Shown piece by piece: positions 50,207 to 58,342 of a stretch of DNA of 64,000 nt. The notes beneath the pieces are model-generated. The model searched no databases. It worked only from the letters and a program-made list of their open reading frames with translations, and had not been told where the DNA came from. Positions within the stretch are counted from its first letter, which is position 1. Each line of letters starts with the position of its first letter. Position numbers and translations under genes: made by a program. Source of the DNA: VRUE01 sp963703895. Its GTDB lineage: Bacteria > Actinomycetota > Thermoleophilia > Solirubrobacterales > 70-9. Location: the NCBI GenBank assembly GCA_963703895.1, contig CAVPFX010000002.1, forward strand, positions 248,001 through 312,000. The letters run 5' to 3'.

Positions 50207-50626
50207 TTACTCGGAAGCCTCGGCCGCGTCGAGCGCGGCGAGGACGTCTTGGACGGGAATGCGGCCGCTGGCGACGAGCTGGCCGCCGGAGCGGCGCAGG
50301 GCGGCGGCGAGTGGCGCGGCCCAGAGGTTCTCGTAGACGAGCAGCGCGGCCGAGGTGCCGGGCTCGAGCGCGTTGCCGGCCTCGCTGAAGTCCTCATCGG
50401 AGAGCAATCCAGAGGAAGCGCCCTCGAAGGCGGCAAAGGCCTCGACCTCGTCGCCGAGGTCAGCGATCTCCAGCGCCGCAACCGAGCCGTCCTCGCCCTT
50501 GGCGATGAAGGCGAGGTCGAGAATGCGAATCAGACCTCGATCGACCAGGTCGATCAGGTGCGGCATCGCTTCACCGGTCGGCTGCCGGTCCGGCCACTCG
50601 ATGAGCAAGTAGTCGATCGGCCCCAT
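50207..50626 (-). CDS. DUF6325 family protein
   Basis: A 139-residue protein. ATG at 50626 is chosen because 'GPIDYLLIEWPDRQPTGEAMPHLIDLVDRG' is the standard beginning of this family; the upstream extension is low-quality. 'RILDLAFIAKGEDGSVAALEIADL' and 'LEPGTSAALLVYENLWAAPLAAALRRSGGQLVASGRIP' complete the two ferredoxin-like halves. It is probably cotranscribed with the SHOCT gene. No biochemical role is known. The 200 bases upstream (50627-50828) hold only a small GCACC/GGTGC hairpin. Confidence 0.8.
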   Translation of the reverse strand: MGPIDYLLIEWPDRQPTGEAMPHLIDLVDRGLIRILDLAFIAKGEDGSVAALEIADLGDEVEAFAAFEGASSGLLSDEDFSEAGNALEPGTSAALLVYENLWAAPLAAALRRSGGQLVASGRIPVQDVLAALDAAEASE

Positions 50627-50828
50627 CTCGTTGATCTCGTCGCCGCTCAAATCCGGTCCTTTCGCTCTCGATTTAGCGCCGGTCAGACCCGGCAGGAGGA
50701 CCATAGCGGCGGAGCACCTGCCTGGTGCGGCTGGCGGGTGATGCGCCGACTTCTCGAAGAGCCCACTGCCAAGCAAAGTCCGGTAGCTGCGATCTTCATC
50801 CCGTCTGGCTGCCGGCGGGCTGAATTTG

Positions 50829-51425
50829 TTATCGACGGCGGCGCCGAATCTTTTCGGTCGCTTCGCGCGATTCGCAACGAATGTGCAAGGCAAAGCCGAG
50901 CGGGGTGAAGATCGCCAGCAACACCGCTCCGCAGTCGATCCACCACAGGGCTCCGCCGCTGCCGACCTGCACCAGGGCGTAGCCGCTGGCCAGGATGAAG
51001 AGGGACATCGCCGGGAAATCGAGCAGGAATATCTCCGGCAGCAGCTTGAGCAGGGGTTTTTCCCGTCGTTCGGCAACCTTCGCCTCCCAGGAGCTGAGCT
51101 TGCCGACTCGCCCTTCGAGGTCCTCCCAGAGCTCGACGGCGATGTACCGCCCGATCAGTGCCGCGCGGAAGGTCTCGGCGGTGTGCAGCAATACCACGAG
51201 AAGAGTGAGTGGGGGAATGGCGAGCAGCAGCCGCTGGTCGGCGCCTTCCTTGACGGTGAACCCGACGATGACTCCCGCGGCCGTAATCGCCAGGCCGACA
51301 AGCGCTGCTTGGGCCGTGACGTGGCTGACGATCTCAGCACGGAGCGCGTTGAACTCGGCGATCGCGACGTCGACCGCCCTGTCCGGGTATCTGGGACTGT
51401 CACCTGTCTCCGTCGCTCCCTCCAC
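50829..51425 (-). CDS. Four-helix membrane protein of unknown function
   Basis: A 198-residue protein with GTG start. 'FNALRAEIVSHVTAQAALVGLAITAAGVIVGF' includes TM1 (about 43-60), 'LLLAIPPLTLLVVLLHTAETFRAALIGRYI' TM2, and two further helices lie near 130-148 and 160-180, with a cytoplasmic helical loop between. The tail is basic. Similar proteins are widespread in actinobacteria without known function. It is divergent from the MazG/HNH pair by 85 bases and could be part of the same locus, but nothing in the sequence proves this. Confidence 0.6.
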   Translation of the reverse strand: MEGATETGDSPRYPDRAVDVAIAEFNALRAEIVSHVTAQAALVGLAITAAGVIVGFTVKEGADQRLLLAIPPLTLLVVLLHTAETFRAALIGRYIAVELWEDLEGRVGKLSSWEAKVAERREKPLLKLLPEIFLLDFPAMSLFILASGYALVQVGSGGALWWIDCGAVLLAIFTPLGFALHIRCESREATEKIRRRRR

Positions 51426-51510
51426 GCGCTGAAGTTAAAGCCGCGATCGGCGGGATCGGCGCCCCGCGCTCGCTTGCGGAGACCGCCGCTCCTGCGCCTA
51501 CTCTGGAGAG

Positions 51511-51867
51511 GTGGAGGCAATGACGGATCTAGCGACTGTGCAGGCCCGGCTGGGGCGGTTCCGCGACGAGCGCGAGTGGGCCCAGTTTCACAGTCCAGGA
51601 AACCTCGCCAAGGCGATCAGCGTCGAGGCTGGTGAGCTGCTCGAGCTCTTCCTCTGGGTCGCCGGAGAGGGGGAGGATGAGGCCCTGAACGCACACCGTG
51701 GGGAGGCCGAAGCGGAGCTCGCCGACGTGATGATTCAGTGCCTCAACTTTGCCAATGCAGCGGACATTGACGTCCTCGCCGCGGTCAACCGCAAGATCGA
51801 GATCAACGAGGAGCGCTATCCGCCCGATCGGGTCCGGGGCAGCGCCCGCAAGTACACGGAGCTATGA
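51511..51867 (+). CDS. MazG-like nucleotide pyrophosphohydrolase
   Basis: A 118-residue all-alpha NTP pyrophosphatase (dCTPase/RS21-C6-like branch). 'FRDEREWAQFHSPGNLAKAISVEAGELLELFLW' is the family opening; the metal-binding pattern is E39-x2-E42 with E69-x2-D72 in 'AELADVMIQCL'. It should cleave nucleoside triphosphates to monophosphates and pyrophosphate, perhaps damaged or dCTP-type nucleotides. Start GTG 51511 or ATG 51520. Its stop overlaps the next start as ATGA, coupling it tightly to an HNH nuclease. Confidence 0.85.
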   Translation: MEAMTDLATVQARLGRFRDEREWAQFHSPGNLAKAISVEAGELLELFLWVAGEGEDEALNAHRGEAEAELADVMIQCLNFANAADIDVLAAVNRKIEINEERYPPDRVRGSARKYTEL

Positions 51868-52853
51868 GCAACCTCTTCCTGGTTCCGGCTGGAGACGCAC
51901 GGGCGCGTGAGAATTTCGAGCACACCGTGCGCCGACGGGTTCCGCTCTCGGACCTGGGCCGGCTGGACCCCGCGGCACGCAAGCTCGCCGGCGCAGCGCG
52001 GGGAGGGGTTTCCGCCTGGGGGACCAAGCCCGGGAAAGACGACCGGCACGTGGGCACATGGAGCGCGATGGAGCGCGGCGACTGGGTCCTCTTCTACTTC
52101 GACGGCCTCTTGCCGGTTTCGGCGCGGGTGCTCACGCGCGAACGCTCGCCGGCGGTGGCGAAACGCCTGTGGGGAGAAGACGGAGGGGAAACCTGGGAGT
52201 ACATGTACCTGCTCGACCAGGTGCGGCAGGTGGACATCCCGCGCCTCGCCCTCAACGCTCGACTCCACTATAAGCCGGGTTCATATCCGCAGGGGTTCGC
52301 CAGGGTCAACCGCGACCTCGACACCGAGTTCGGCAGTGTGGAGCAACTGCTCGAGCAGCTCTCCGAGAGCGGGCATCAGCTCCGCCTCGCGATCGAAGCG
52401 ACGAAGGCTGGGGACGAGATGGAGGCGGCAATCGCCCTCGACCGGCTGGCGGATGATTTTTCTGAGAAGCAACTGAGCCGTGAAGTCAATGCCTTCGCCT
52501 CCTCGGAGGCGCCGAAGTCACGCACGTCGATCGTCGAGAGCCTGCAGCGGAACCGCACCCTGGTCGAAAAGCTGAAGAAGCTCTACAAGGGCAATTGCCA
52601 GTACTGCGGCTTCACCTTCAAGCAGCGCAACGGCCGCCCCTACTGCGAGGCCGCCCACCTCAAACCGATGGCTCTCCGCGAAGCCAACATCGACGTCAAG
52701 GACAACCTCTTCATCCTCTGCCCAAACCACCACAAGATGCTGGACTACGGCGGCCTGCGAATCGAATTCGACGCGACCGGCTCCCTGGTCGGGATCATCG
52801 GCAAGGAAGCGAAGCCGCTGACCAACAAGCACATCTCCCCCGCTGGGCCGTGA
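51864..52853 (+). CDS. HNH endonuclease with N-terminal EVE/PUA-like domain
   Basis: A 329-residue protein. Residues 1-150 are beta-rich with 'VGTWSAMERGDWVLFYFDGLLPVSARVLTRE', which resembles the EVE/PUA-like fold that reads modified bases. A helical middle (155-225) leads to a C-terminal HNH domain: zinc-type 'GNCQYCGF' (C245, C248), 'CEAAHLKP' with His265, Asn281 in 'DNLFILCPNHHKML' with C286 and H290. This is the plan of modification-dependent restriction enzymes. The EVE call is by pattern only. Coupled to the MazG-like gene, it may form a defence module. Confidence 0.75.
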   Translation: MSNLFLVPAGDARARENFEHTVRRRVPLSDLGRLDPAARKLAGAARGGVSAWGTKPGKDDRHVGTWSAMERGDWVLFYFDGLLPVSARVLTRERSPAVAKRLWGEDGGETWEYMYLLDQVRQVDIPRLALNARLHYKPGSYPQGFARVNRDLDTEFGSVEQLLEQLSESGHQLRLAIEATKAGDEMEAAIALDRLADDFSEKQLSREVNAFASSEAPKSRTSIVESLQRNRTLVEKLKKLYKGNCQYCGFTFKQRNGRPYCEAAHLKPMALREANIDVKDNLFILCPNHHKMLDYGGLRIEFDATGSLVGIIGKEAKPLTNKHISPAGP

Positions 52854-52878
52854 CCTTCCGCAGGGTTCCGAATCGGGT

Positions 52879-53054
52879 CTAGTCGCCGACCCGCACGACG
52901 AGCTTGCCCACGTTGGCGCCGTCGAAAAGCATGTTGATCGCGCTCGGCAGCTCCTCGAAGCCCTCGACGATCGTCTCCAGGGTGGCGTAGCCGGAATCAG
53001 CCCGCAGAGCACGATCCGGGCGTGGAGGTTGAGGCAGGTGAAGATCGCGTCCAT
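52879..53054 (-). pseudogene. Remnant of an NADP-dependent (quinone/alkenal-type) oxidoreductase
   Basis: Two pieces of the C-terminal half of an MDR-family oxidoreductase are joined out of frame. From 53054, 'MDAIFTCLNLHARIVLCGLI' matches the strand before the missing part; then, in another frame, 'YATLETIVEGFEELPSAINMLFDGANVGKLVVRVGD' matches the family's last residues and ends at the stop 52879-52881. Roughly 70 to 80 residues between them and the whole N-terminal half are gone. It is a decayed fragment downstream of the HNH gene, perhaps marking the edge of an insertion. Confidence 0.75.
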
Positions 53055-53086
53055 GTCAGCGTCGACGGGTGAAGGAAAGAAGTCAA

Positions 53087-53123
53087 AGGGTCCCTTCCCT
53101 GAGCAGGCCTGCGTAAGGACCCT
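53087..53123 (-). terminator. Terminator of the glycoside hydrolase gene
   Basis: On the minus strand, AGGGTCC (53123-53117) overlaps the stop codon and pairs with GGACCCT (53093-53087), with GCAGGCCTGC at the tip, and is followed by TTTGACTTCTTT. The T-rich tail makes it a plausible intrinsic terminator. Confidence 0.55.
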
Positions 53124-55020
53124 AGGGTTGCCAGAACGTGTGGATGACGTTCCCGTTGTTGGTCAGGCGAACCACGTCCGTTCTCAAGTTCGACCAAGAC
53201 ACAGCCCCGGGGCCGGATGTCACTACTCCTCCAAGGTTCTCCCAGCCGCCCCAAGTACCGTTATACGACCTGTGCCAAAGAGTTTCACCACCCCTTACGA
53301 ACATGTCGAGATAGCCGGGCCCCAACGATGAGATATCGGGATCCGAGTTGACTCCGCCGCCAAGGCTTTCGAGGCTCCAGCCAGATCCGTTCCAGCCCCA
53401 GTGCCAGACGGCGTTATCGCTTCCGCGAGCGACAACATCGATTCGGTTGGCGCCCCACGACACAGCGCCTGGGCCTGAGGTGATGCTTCCGCCCAGGCTT
53501 TGCCAGCCGCTCCAGGCGCCTCCGCTGAACCACTTGTGCCAAAGGGCGTTGTCACCACCCCTTACAAAGACGTCAAGCTGACCCGGGCCTTGCGACGAGA
53601 TCTCGGGGTCCCCGACGATCGATCCGCCAAGGCTCTCGAGGCTCCATCCAGACCCGTTCCAGGCCCAGTGCCAGACGGCGTTGTCGCCCCCGCGAGCGAC
53701 CACATCGATCCGATTGTTCCCCCACGACACGGCGCCGGGGCCCGAGGTGATGTTGCCGCCCAGACTTCCCCACGAGCCCCACGTGAGGCCGTTCCAAGTC
53801 CTGCGCCAGAGCCCGCCATCGGCACCCCTCGCAAAGACATCGAGCATGTTGGGGCCCTGAGATGAGATGGTCGGGTCAGAGGTCAGGCCCCCGCCGAGAT
53901 TGTCGCTCGGCCAAGCTTCCCAGACCGGCCAGATTGCCGCCCCGGTCTGCTGCTGAAACTCCCACCAGGACTGTCGATAGTTGCCGCTGAGATCCCGCAG
54001 GCCGCAGCGGCCGGCCCATGTTGGGATGTTTCTGTCCTTGGCCGCGTGCCAGGTCAGGGCTTGGATGTTGAAGGTGCCGGCGTTGCTTTTGACCCAATTG
54101 AAGCTCTGTTTCAGCAGGGTGGCCTGGGTAGGCGCATCGACTCCCGCGGGGGCCCATTCTTCTTCTTGGGTTGGGCTTGCTGGGATCGGCCAGCCAAGCT
54201 CAGTGATCCACAGGGGTTTGCTCGATCCCTGCGACTGGCGGTTCAAGACCGTCCGGATGTTGATTACCTCGCTGGCAAATTCTGTGATTTGCACTTTTTT
54301 GGTAAAGGCGTAGGGGTGGATTGAAACGCCACCCACCTCTGAGGCTATGCCGGGTGCTTTATAGAGAGCCGAAACATATTCTTCCATCCCCGGTTCGGTC
54401 CAACCCCCTAGATAGAGGCCCCCCACCAGCGTTTGCGCACCGGGCTGGACTTTGTGGATGGCTTTGGAGGTGAAGACAAACAATTCGCCGTAGTTTTTGG
54501 CTTCTGCCGCACTTACTTTTTCTCCGGGGTTCTCTTTGAAGGGGGTGTATGTCGCCAGGTTGGGCTCATTCCATACCTCCCAAGTAGTGACCGGCTTGGC
54601 GTAAGGCTTGCCAGTCCAAAATGACCCGCCCGGGCCATACTTTTTAACTGCTTCTTCGACCCAGGTGCCCCAACCTCCGTACTGCCCGTCTCCACCAGGC
54701 TGAAGGTAGGTGGTCCCGTGCATGAGATAGGGAAGGATGGTGATGCCACGTTTGGCGGCGCGATCGAAGAGCGGTTCGTAGAACGCCAAGCTATTCGCGC
54801 GGTCGATTTGCACGCGAAAGTAAGAAGCGCCGGAGTGCTGCACGACTTCCAGTTCTTCTTCGCTCATGGTTGGTTCGATGTCTCCGCTCCATTGCAGGCC
54901 AAATGAGAGAGCCGAAGCTTTCGGAGCAGTCGTCGCAAACATGGCGATGACTACAAGAAACGCCGCGATCAGCAGCGTCAGGCGATGTTGAGCGGGGGTA
55001 GCTGCGCGAGCGAAGGGCAT
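53122..55020 (-). CDS. Secreted glycoside hydrolase with C-terminal PLL/fucolectin-like propeller
   Basis: A 632-residue exported protein; GGGGAG precedes the ATG and the signal peptide ends near residue 37. Residues 40-355 form a (beta/alpha)8 glycosidase of clan GH-A type: 'TWEVWNEPNL' gives acid/base Glu152 and 'PLWITELGWP' nucleophile Glu274. Residues 365-632 contain repeats of about 48 residues with 'TSGPGAVSWGNNRIDVVARGGDNAVWHW' and 'ISSQGPGQLDVFVRG', the pattern of PLL-type sugar-binding propellers. It probably binds and cuts an extracellular polysaccharide. The exact GH family (GH39/GH5-like) is not resolved. Confidence 0.8.
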   Translation of the reverse strand: MPFARAATPAQHRLTLLIAAFLVVIAMFATTAPKASALSFGLQWSGDIEPTMSEEELEVVQHSGASYFRVQIDRANSLAFYEPLFDRAAKRGITILPYLMHGTTYLQPGGDGQYGGWGTWVEEAVKKYGPGGSFWTGKPYAKPVTTWEVWNEPNLATYTPFKENPGEKVSAAEAKNYGELFVFTSKAIHKVQPGAQTLVGGLYLGGWTEPGMEEYVSALYKAPGIASEVGGVSIHPYAFTKKVQITEFASEVINIRTVLNRQSQGSSKPLWITELGWPIPASPTQEEEWAPAGVDAPTQATLLKQSFNWVKSNAGTFNIQALTWHAAKDRNIPTWAGRCGLRDLSGNYRQSWWEFQQQTGAAIWPVWEAWPSDNLGGGLTSDPTISSQGPNMLDVFARGADGGLWRRTWNGLTWGSWGSLGGNITSGPGAVSWGNNRIDVVARGGDNAVWHWAWNGSGWSLESLGGSIVGDPEISSQGPGQLDVFVRGGDNALWHKWFSGGAWSGWQSLGGSITSGPGAVSWGANRIDVVARGSDNAVWHWGWNGSGWSLESLGGGVNSDPDISSLGPGYLDMFVRGGETLWHRSYNGTWGGWENLGGVVTSGPGAVSWSNLRTDVVRLTNNGNVIHTFWQP

Positions 55021-55087
55021 CTTTGTTCTCCCCAGTAAGTGTCTTAGCGAACAGATTTATCTTAGTTATCTAACGTACTTATTGCAT

Positions 55088-55131
55088 GGGCCGACCCGTA
55101 TGGACACGAGGGTGCAACCGGGCCGACCCGT
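55088..55131. repeat. Direct repeat GGGCCGACCCGT in the leader of the glycoside hydrolase
   Basis: The 12-mer occurs at 55088-55099 and 55120-55131, 32 bases apart (about three helical turns), 70-110 bases upstream of the hydrolase start. It may bind a regulator. The remaining gap 55132-55409 shows no gene; a short frame across it runs into the tRNA and is spurious. Confidence 0.6.
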
Positions 55132-55409
55132 CCTATGCATGTTCCAGGCGAGATGAGAGTTCATGGCCGCCGAGGCAGTTCGGCGCGACTCGAAAGGTTC
55201 GGGACAGAGGCAGAATGGTGATGATCCCGCGCGGCTAATCCTCTTCCATGCTCCAGGTCGGTTCCACGCCATGACTCCTACTCATCCTGTTCGGATTTCG
55301 TCCGATTGGACCACCGCGCGCTGGCCTTCTTGGCGAGTCTGCGAATTGCGGACCAGCGGGAAGCGCAACCGGGGGCGCAAATCGCATCTATCAAGCGGAT
55401 TCCGAGAGA

Positions 55410-55481
55410 TGGGCGCGGCTGGGTTCGAACCAGCGACCTCTCGCGTGTGAGGCGAGCGCTCTCCCACTGAGCTACGCGCCC
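55410..55481 (-). tRNA. tRNA-Val (anticodon CAC)
   Basis: Read on the minus strand, acceptor GGGCGCG pairs with CGCGCCC, discriminator A. The D arm is TAGCTCAGTGGGAGAGC, the anticodon stem CTCGC/GCGAG encloses CTCACAC with anticodon CAC, and the T arm contains GGTTCGAACCC. Length 72, no encoded CCA. Confidence 0.95.
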
Positions 55482-55494
55482 GGGAGAAGTGCCA

Positions 55495-55523
55495 ATCATA
55501 GGCGGGACTTGGGCTCGGTTCAG
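55495..55523 (-). promoter_or_regulatory. Candidate promoter of tRNA-Val
   Basis: On the minus strand CTGAAC (55523-55518) and TATGAT (55500-55495) are 17 bases apart and end 14 bases before the tRNA. The -35 overlaps the last codon of the antiporter gene. Confidence 0.5.
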
Positions 55524-56740
55524 GCCGGGGCGGGAGCTTCGACTGGATCGGGTGGTGGGGGCTCTTCGCCCTGCTCCACCATCGCTCGTTTCTGCAGGGC
55601 CATGCCGACGAAGGGGAAGATCAGGGTCGAGAGCATGGCGGCGCCGACCAGGCCCGCCGCAGTGGAGGCGTGCATCTTGCCGGCATCGATGGCAATGGTC
55701 GTGATCGCGACGACGAGGGGGAGCTCGGTGGCGGAGAAGAAGGCGAGGGCGCGGCGCTCGGTGGAGCTCAGCACCTTGCGGTAGAGGAGCAGGGCGGGGG
55801 TGCCGCGGACGACGAGGAAGAGGGCGAGGAAGAGGAGCATCTTGGCGATCGCTTCGGCCGAGCCGAGGGCGCCGAGGTCGAACTCGATGCCGCTGGTGAC
55901 GAAGAAGAAGGGGACGAAGAAGCCGAAGCCGACCGCGGTCAGCTTCGACTCGAAGATCTGCAGCTCGTGGCCGCGCAGGGCAGCGCGGGTGATCATGCCG
56001 GCGACGAAGCCGCCGAGGAGAACGTCGAGGCCGAGTTGGCTGGCAAGCAGTACGAGGCCGAAGACGAGGACGACGGTGATCCGCACGGCGAGCTGGCTGC
56101 TCGCCTCGAAGGTTTTTTCAAAGGCGGGCCAGCCGCGCCAGGCGAGGCGCACCGAGGCGAGCGCGACGCCGAGGGCGAGGAAGACGAAGGCGACGAGGAT
56201 CGCCGCCTCGTGCAGGGGGCTGGCGGTGGTGAGGACGAGCGTAACGAGCAGGATCGGCCCGAACTCGCCGGCGCCGCCGGCTGCCATCAGGAAGGTGCCG
56301 AAGCGCGTTTTCAGGCTACCGCTGTCTTTGAGGATCGGGATCAGGGTGCCGATCGCGGTCGTCGCCAGGGCGGAGCCCGTATAGAGGAACGAGACGACGA
56401 TCCCGGCCGCGGCGAGGATGCCGCCGATGCCGTAGGCAAGCGCGACCGACAGCACCCAGCCGAGCGCGCCCAGCTTCAGCGGGGTCCCCTTGATCCGTTC
56501 GAAGTCGATCTCGTAGCCGGCGAAGTAGAAGAGCATGCCGAGCCCGAGGTTGGAGAAGAACTCGATGAAGTCGGAGGACTGGGCGAGGTCGAGGACTTCG
56601 GGCCCGATCACGATGCCAAGCATCAGCTCCAGCACCACCACCGGCGGTGCCAAGCCTTTCGGCACGACCGCGACGGTGATCGCGGCGATCGCCGCGATCA
56701 GGACGATGAAGAAGAAGGAGGAGGAGTCGACGTCGATCAC
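55520..56740 (-). CDS. Cation/proton antiporter (CPA2, KefB-like membrane domain)
   Basis: A 406-residue protein with GTG start and 12-13 helices. Family segments are 'PKGLAPPVVVLELMLGIVIGPEVLDL' near the start, 'LGLGMLFYFAGYEIDFERIK' (about 65-85), 'GSALATTAIGTLIPILKDSG' and 'GGFVAGMITRAALRG'. No RCK/TrkA-N domain follows, so it is the short, membrane-only form exchanging Na+ or K+ for H+. The proline-rich tail ends next to the tRNA-Val promoter. It is divergent from the secreted protein gene at 56854. Confidence 0.88.
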   Translation of the reverse strand: MIDVDSSSFFFIVLIAAIAAITVAVVPKGLAPPVVVLELMLGIVIGPEVLDLAQSSDFIEFFSNLGLGMLFYFAGYEIDFERIKGTPLKLGALGWVLSVALAYGIGGILAAAGIVVSFLYTGSALATTAIGTLIPILKDSGSLKTRFGTFLMAAGGAGEFGPILLVTLVLTTASPLHEAAILVAFVFLALGVALASVRLAWRGWPAFEKTFEASSQLAVRITVVLVFGLVLLASQLGLDVLLGGFVAGMITRAALRGHELQIFESKLTAVGFGFFVPFFFVTSGIEFDLGALGSAEAIAKMLLFLALFLVVRGTPALLLYRKVLSSTERRALAFFSATELPLVVAITTIAIDAGKMHASTAAGLVGAAMLSTLIFPFVGMALQKRAMVEQGEEPPPPDPVEAPAPA

Positions 56741-56853
56741 GTGGCGCCGATCCTACGTTTGTCCAGCGGCGGAGCGGTACCGATTCCGATGGGTACCAAG
56801 AATTCAGTAAGCGCCGAAAAGGGCGCAACGATCAGCCAAGAGGGAGAACCCCG

Positions 56854-57930
56854 ATGCTTTCTTCATTGCCCCGCCGAATCGCCGCGACTGCGGTGGCCTC
56901 AGTTGCAATTCTCGGACTGGGCCTGGCGGCAAGCGCCAGCGCCGCGACCAGCAAGTACCCGCCGAACAGTGCCGCCCGGGGTTTCAGCGGCGATGCAGGG
57001 GGCTGGGCCTCCTCTTCTGGCAACGAAGGCACCTGCCTGGCGCCGCTGCTCTGCGCCAGCGTCGCGAACACATATCAGGGCACTGGTGGCGCCGACGGCG
57101 GTGGCTTCATCCGCTCTGCTTACACCGGAGTGGTCGGCGTGACCGCAGTTGGTGGGACCACTACGGGGACTTGGGAAAGCCCGCCCTTCACCTATTCCGG
57201 CGTCGGGGGAGGGGAGGCGAGATCGGTCAGCCTCGCGCTCGACCGCCGGGCCAACGTCGACGATCTGCTCGCGGTGGCGGGCAACTCGGCCGAGTACACG
57301 GTGCGCCTAATTGACGTCAGCGAGGGAGGAGGGGCGTTGACCCTGATCCCGGCGACGACGCTCGCCGGCGCCAACTCCTGGACCGACGTGTCGCGCGGCT
57401 CGATCGATCCCGCCAGGCTCACCGCCGGCCACGACTACCGGATCCAGATCACGAGCACGTACACGAGCGGCACCAGTGTCCTGGTCAGCGGAAGCGCCGA
57501 TTACGACAACGTCGTACTCACGGCATCCGATGGAACGAGCGGGAACGGCAAAGGGGGCAAAGGCAAAGGCGGCAGCAGTAGCGGTGTCCTAAGCGAGCAG
57601 CGGCTGATGGACCTGCTGCGCCAGGGGACGCCCGGTACGGCCGTGCTCGGTGACAAAGGCAAGCGCCTCTTCGTCCGGGTCAAGTGCCCGCGCAAGATCG
57701 GCCACGCCTGCCGGACCACGGCCCAGGGTCTGCTGCGCAAGCGCCGCCCGGCTACCGCCAAGCGCACGGTGCGCCTGCGCAGCGGCAAGTCGAAGCTGGT
57801 CGTGCTGCGGGTCAAGCCGAAGGCGCGTGGGCAGGTGGCGAAGCGCAAGCGCCTGCTGGTCCGCCAGAAGGTCCGCGCCGGCAAGGTGACCGCGACCGTC
57901 GTTAAGAGCCGGCGGCTGATCCGGCGATGA
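56854..57930 (+). CDS. Secreted protein of unknown function with basic tail
   Basis: A 358-residue exported protein; GAGGGAGA precedes the ATG. Signal peptide 1-31 ends at 'ASASAA'. Residues 35-230 form a beta-sandwich-like region with one close cysteine pair ('GTCLAPLLCASV'), reminiscent of carbohydrate-binding or choice-of-anchor domains. A Gly/Lys/Ser linker (about 230-248) leads to a very basic C-terminal domain with 'RVKCPRKIGHACRTTAQGLL', similar to the tails of other secreted proteins here. GCGCC/GGCGC forms a small leader hairpin. It lies upstream of the SRP RNA. Confidence 0.65.
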   Translation: MLSSLPRRIAATAVASVAILGLGLAASASAATSKYPPNSAARGFSGDAGGWASSSGNEGTCLAPLLCASVANTYQGTGGADGGGFIRSAYTGVVGVTAVGGTTTGTWESPPFTYSGVGGGEARSVSLALDRRANVDDLLAVAGNSAEYTVRLIDVSEGGGALTLIPATTLAGANSWTDVSRGSIDPARLTAGHDYRIQITSTYTSGTSVLVSGSADYDNVVLTASDGTSGNGKGGKGKGGSSSGVLSEQRLMDLLRQGTPGTAVLGDKGKRLFVRVKCPRKIGHACRTTAQGLLRKRRPATAKRTVRLRSGKSKLVVLRVKPKARGQVAKRKRLLVRQKVRAGKVTATVVKSRRLIRR

Positions 57931-57994
57931 GCGGCTTCCACCATCGATCCGCGTTCGTCCCGCCACGGCGGGCGAATGCGGATACGATGGTCGC

Positions 57995-58267
57995 GGACCG
58001 TGCTAGGCGGGGAACTAGCGGTGCCCTGTAATCCGCAATCCGCTTTAGCGGGGCCGAATCCCGTTCCGAGGGGCTGGCCGTCGGGGTCAGTGCGCCGCGG
58101 AAGGTGTTGACGGCCGGGTCCTGCGCGACGTAGGCACGCGAACCAGGTCAGGTCCGGAAGGAAGCAGCCTTAAGCGGAAGCCGCGGGTGCCGCAGGCGAG
58201 CCCGGCTCGAGCCAACCGCGACGGACACGCCCGGTGACTTCGTTTCGGAGGACGGGGCGCACGGTCC
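57995..58267 (+). ncRNA. ffs: Signal recognition particle RNA (large bacterial type)
   Basis: The domain IV core 'CAGGTCAGGTCCGGAAGGAAGCAGCC' type hairpin with the GGAA tetraloop and the asymmetric loop AGCAG is at about 58146-58172 and is diagnostic. The 5' part 'GTGCTAGGCGGGGAACTAGCGGTGCCCTGTA' matches the Alu-type end of large SRP RNAs. The ends pair: GGACCGTGC (57995-58003) with GCACGGTCC (58259-58267), giving about 273 nt. A TACGAT -10 box (57983-57988) places the start at 57995. A strong hairpin follows. Confidence 0.95.
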
Positions 58268-58276
58268 AATTTCTTC

Positions 58277-58318
58277 AAGCGAGAGTTGACCCACCTATAG
58301 AGGGGTCAACTCTCGCTT
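58277..58318. terminator. 16-bp perfect hairpin after SRP RNA
   Basis: AAGCGAGAGTTGACCC (58277-58292) and its exact reverse complement (58303-58318) flank a 10-base loop between the SRP RNA and a convergent ABC permease gene. It can act in both directions, with only short T runs on the plus strand. Confidence 0.75.
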
Positions 58319-58342
58319 AGTTCGATTCGAGCGGGCGCTTCG

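Noticed and set aside
55163..55450. Plus-strand frame ending '...AAGFEPATSRV'
   Set aside because: The end is the artefactual translation across the tRNA-Val T arm; there is no ribosome binding site or family match.
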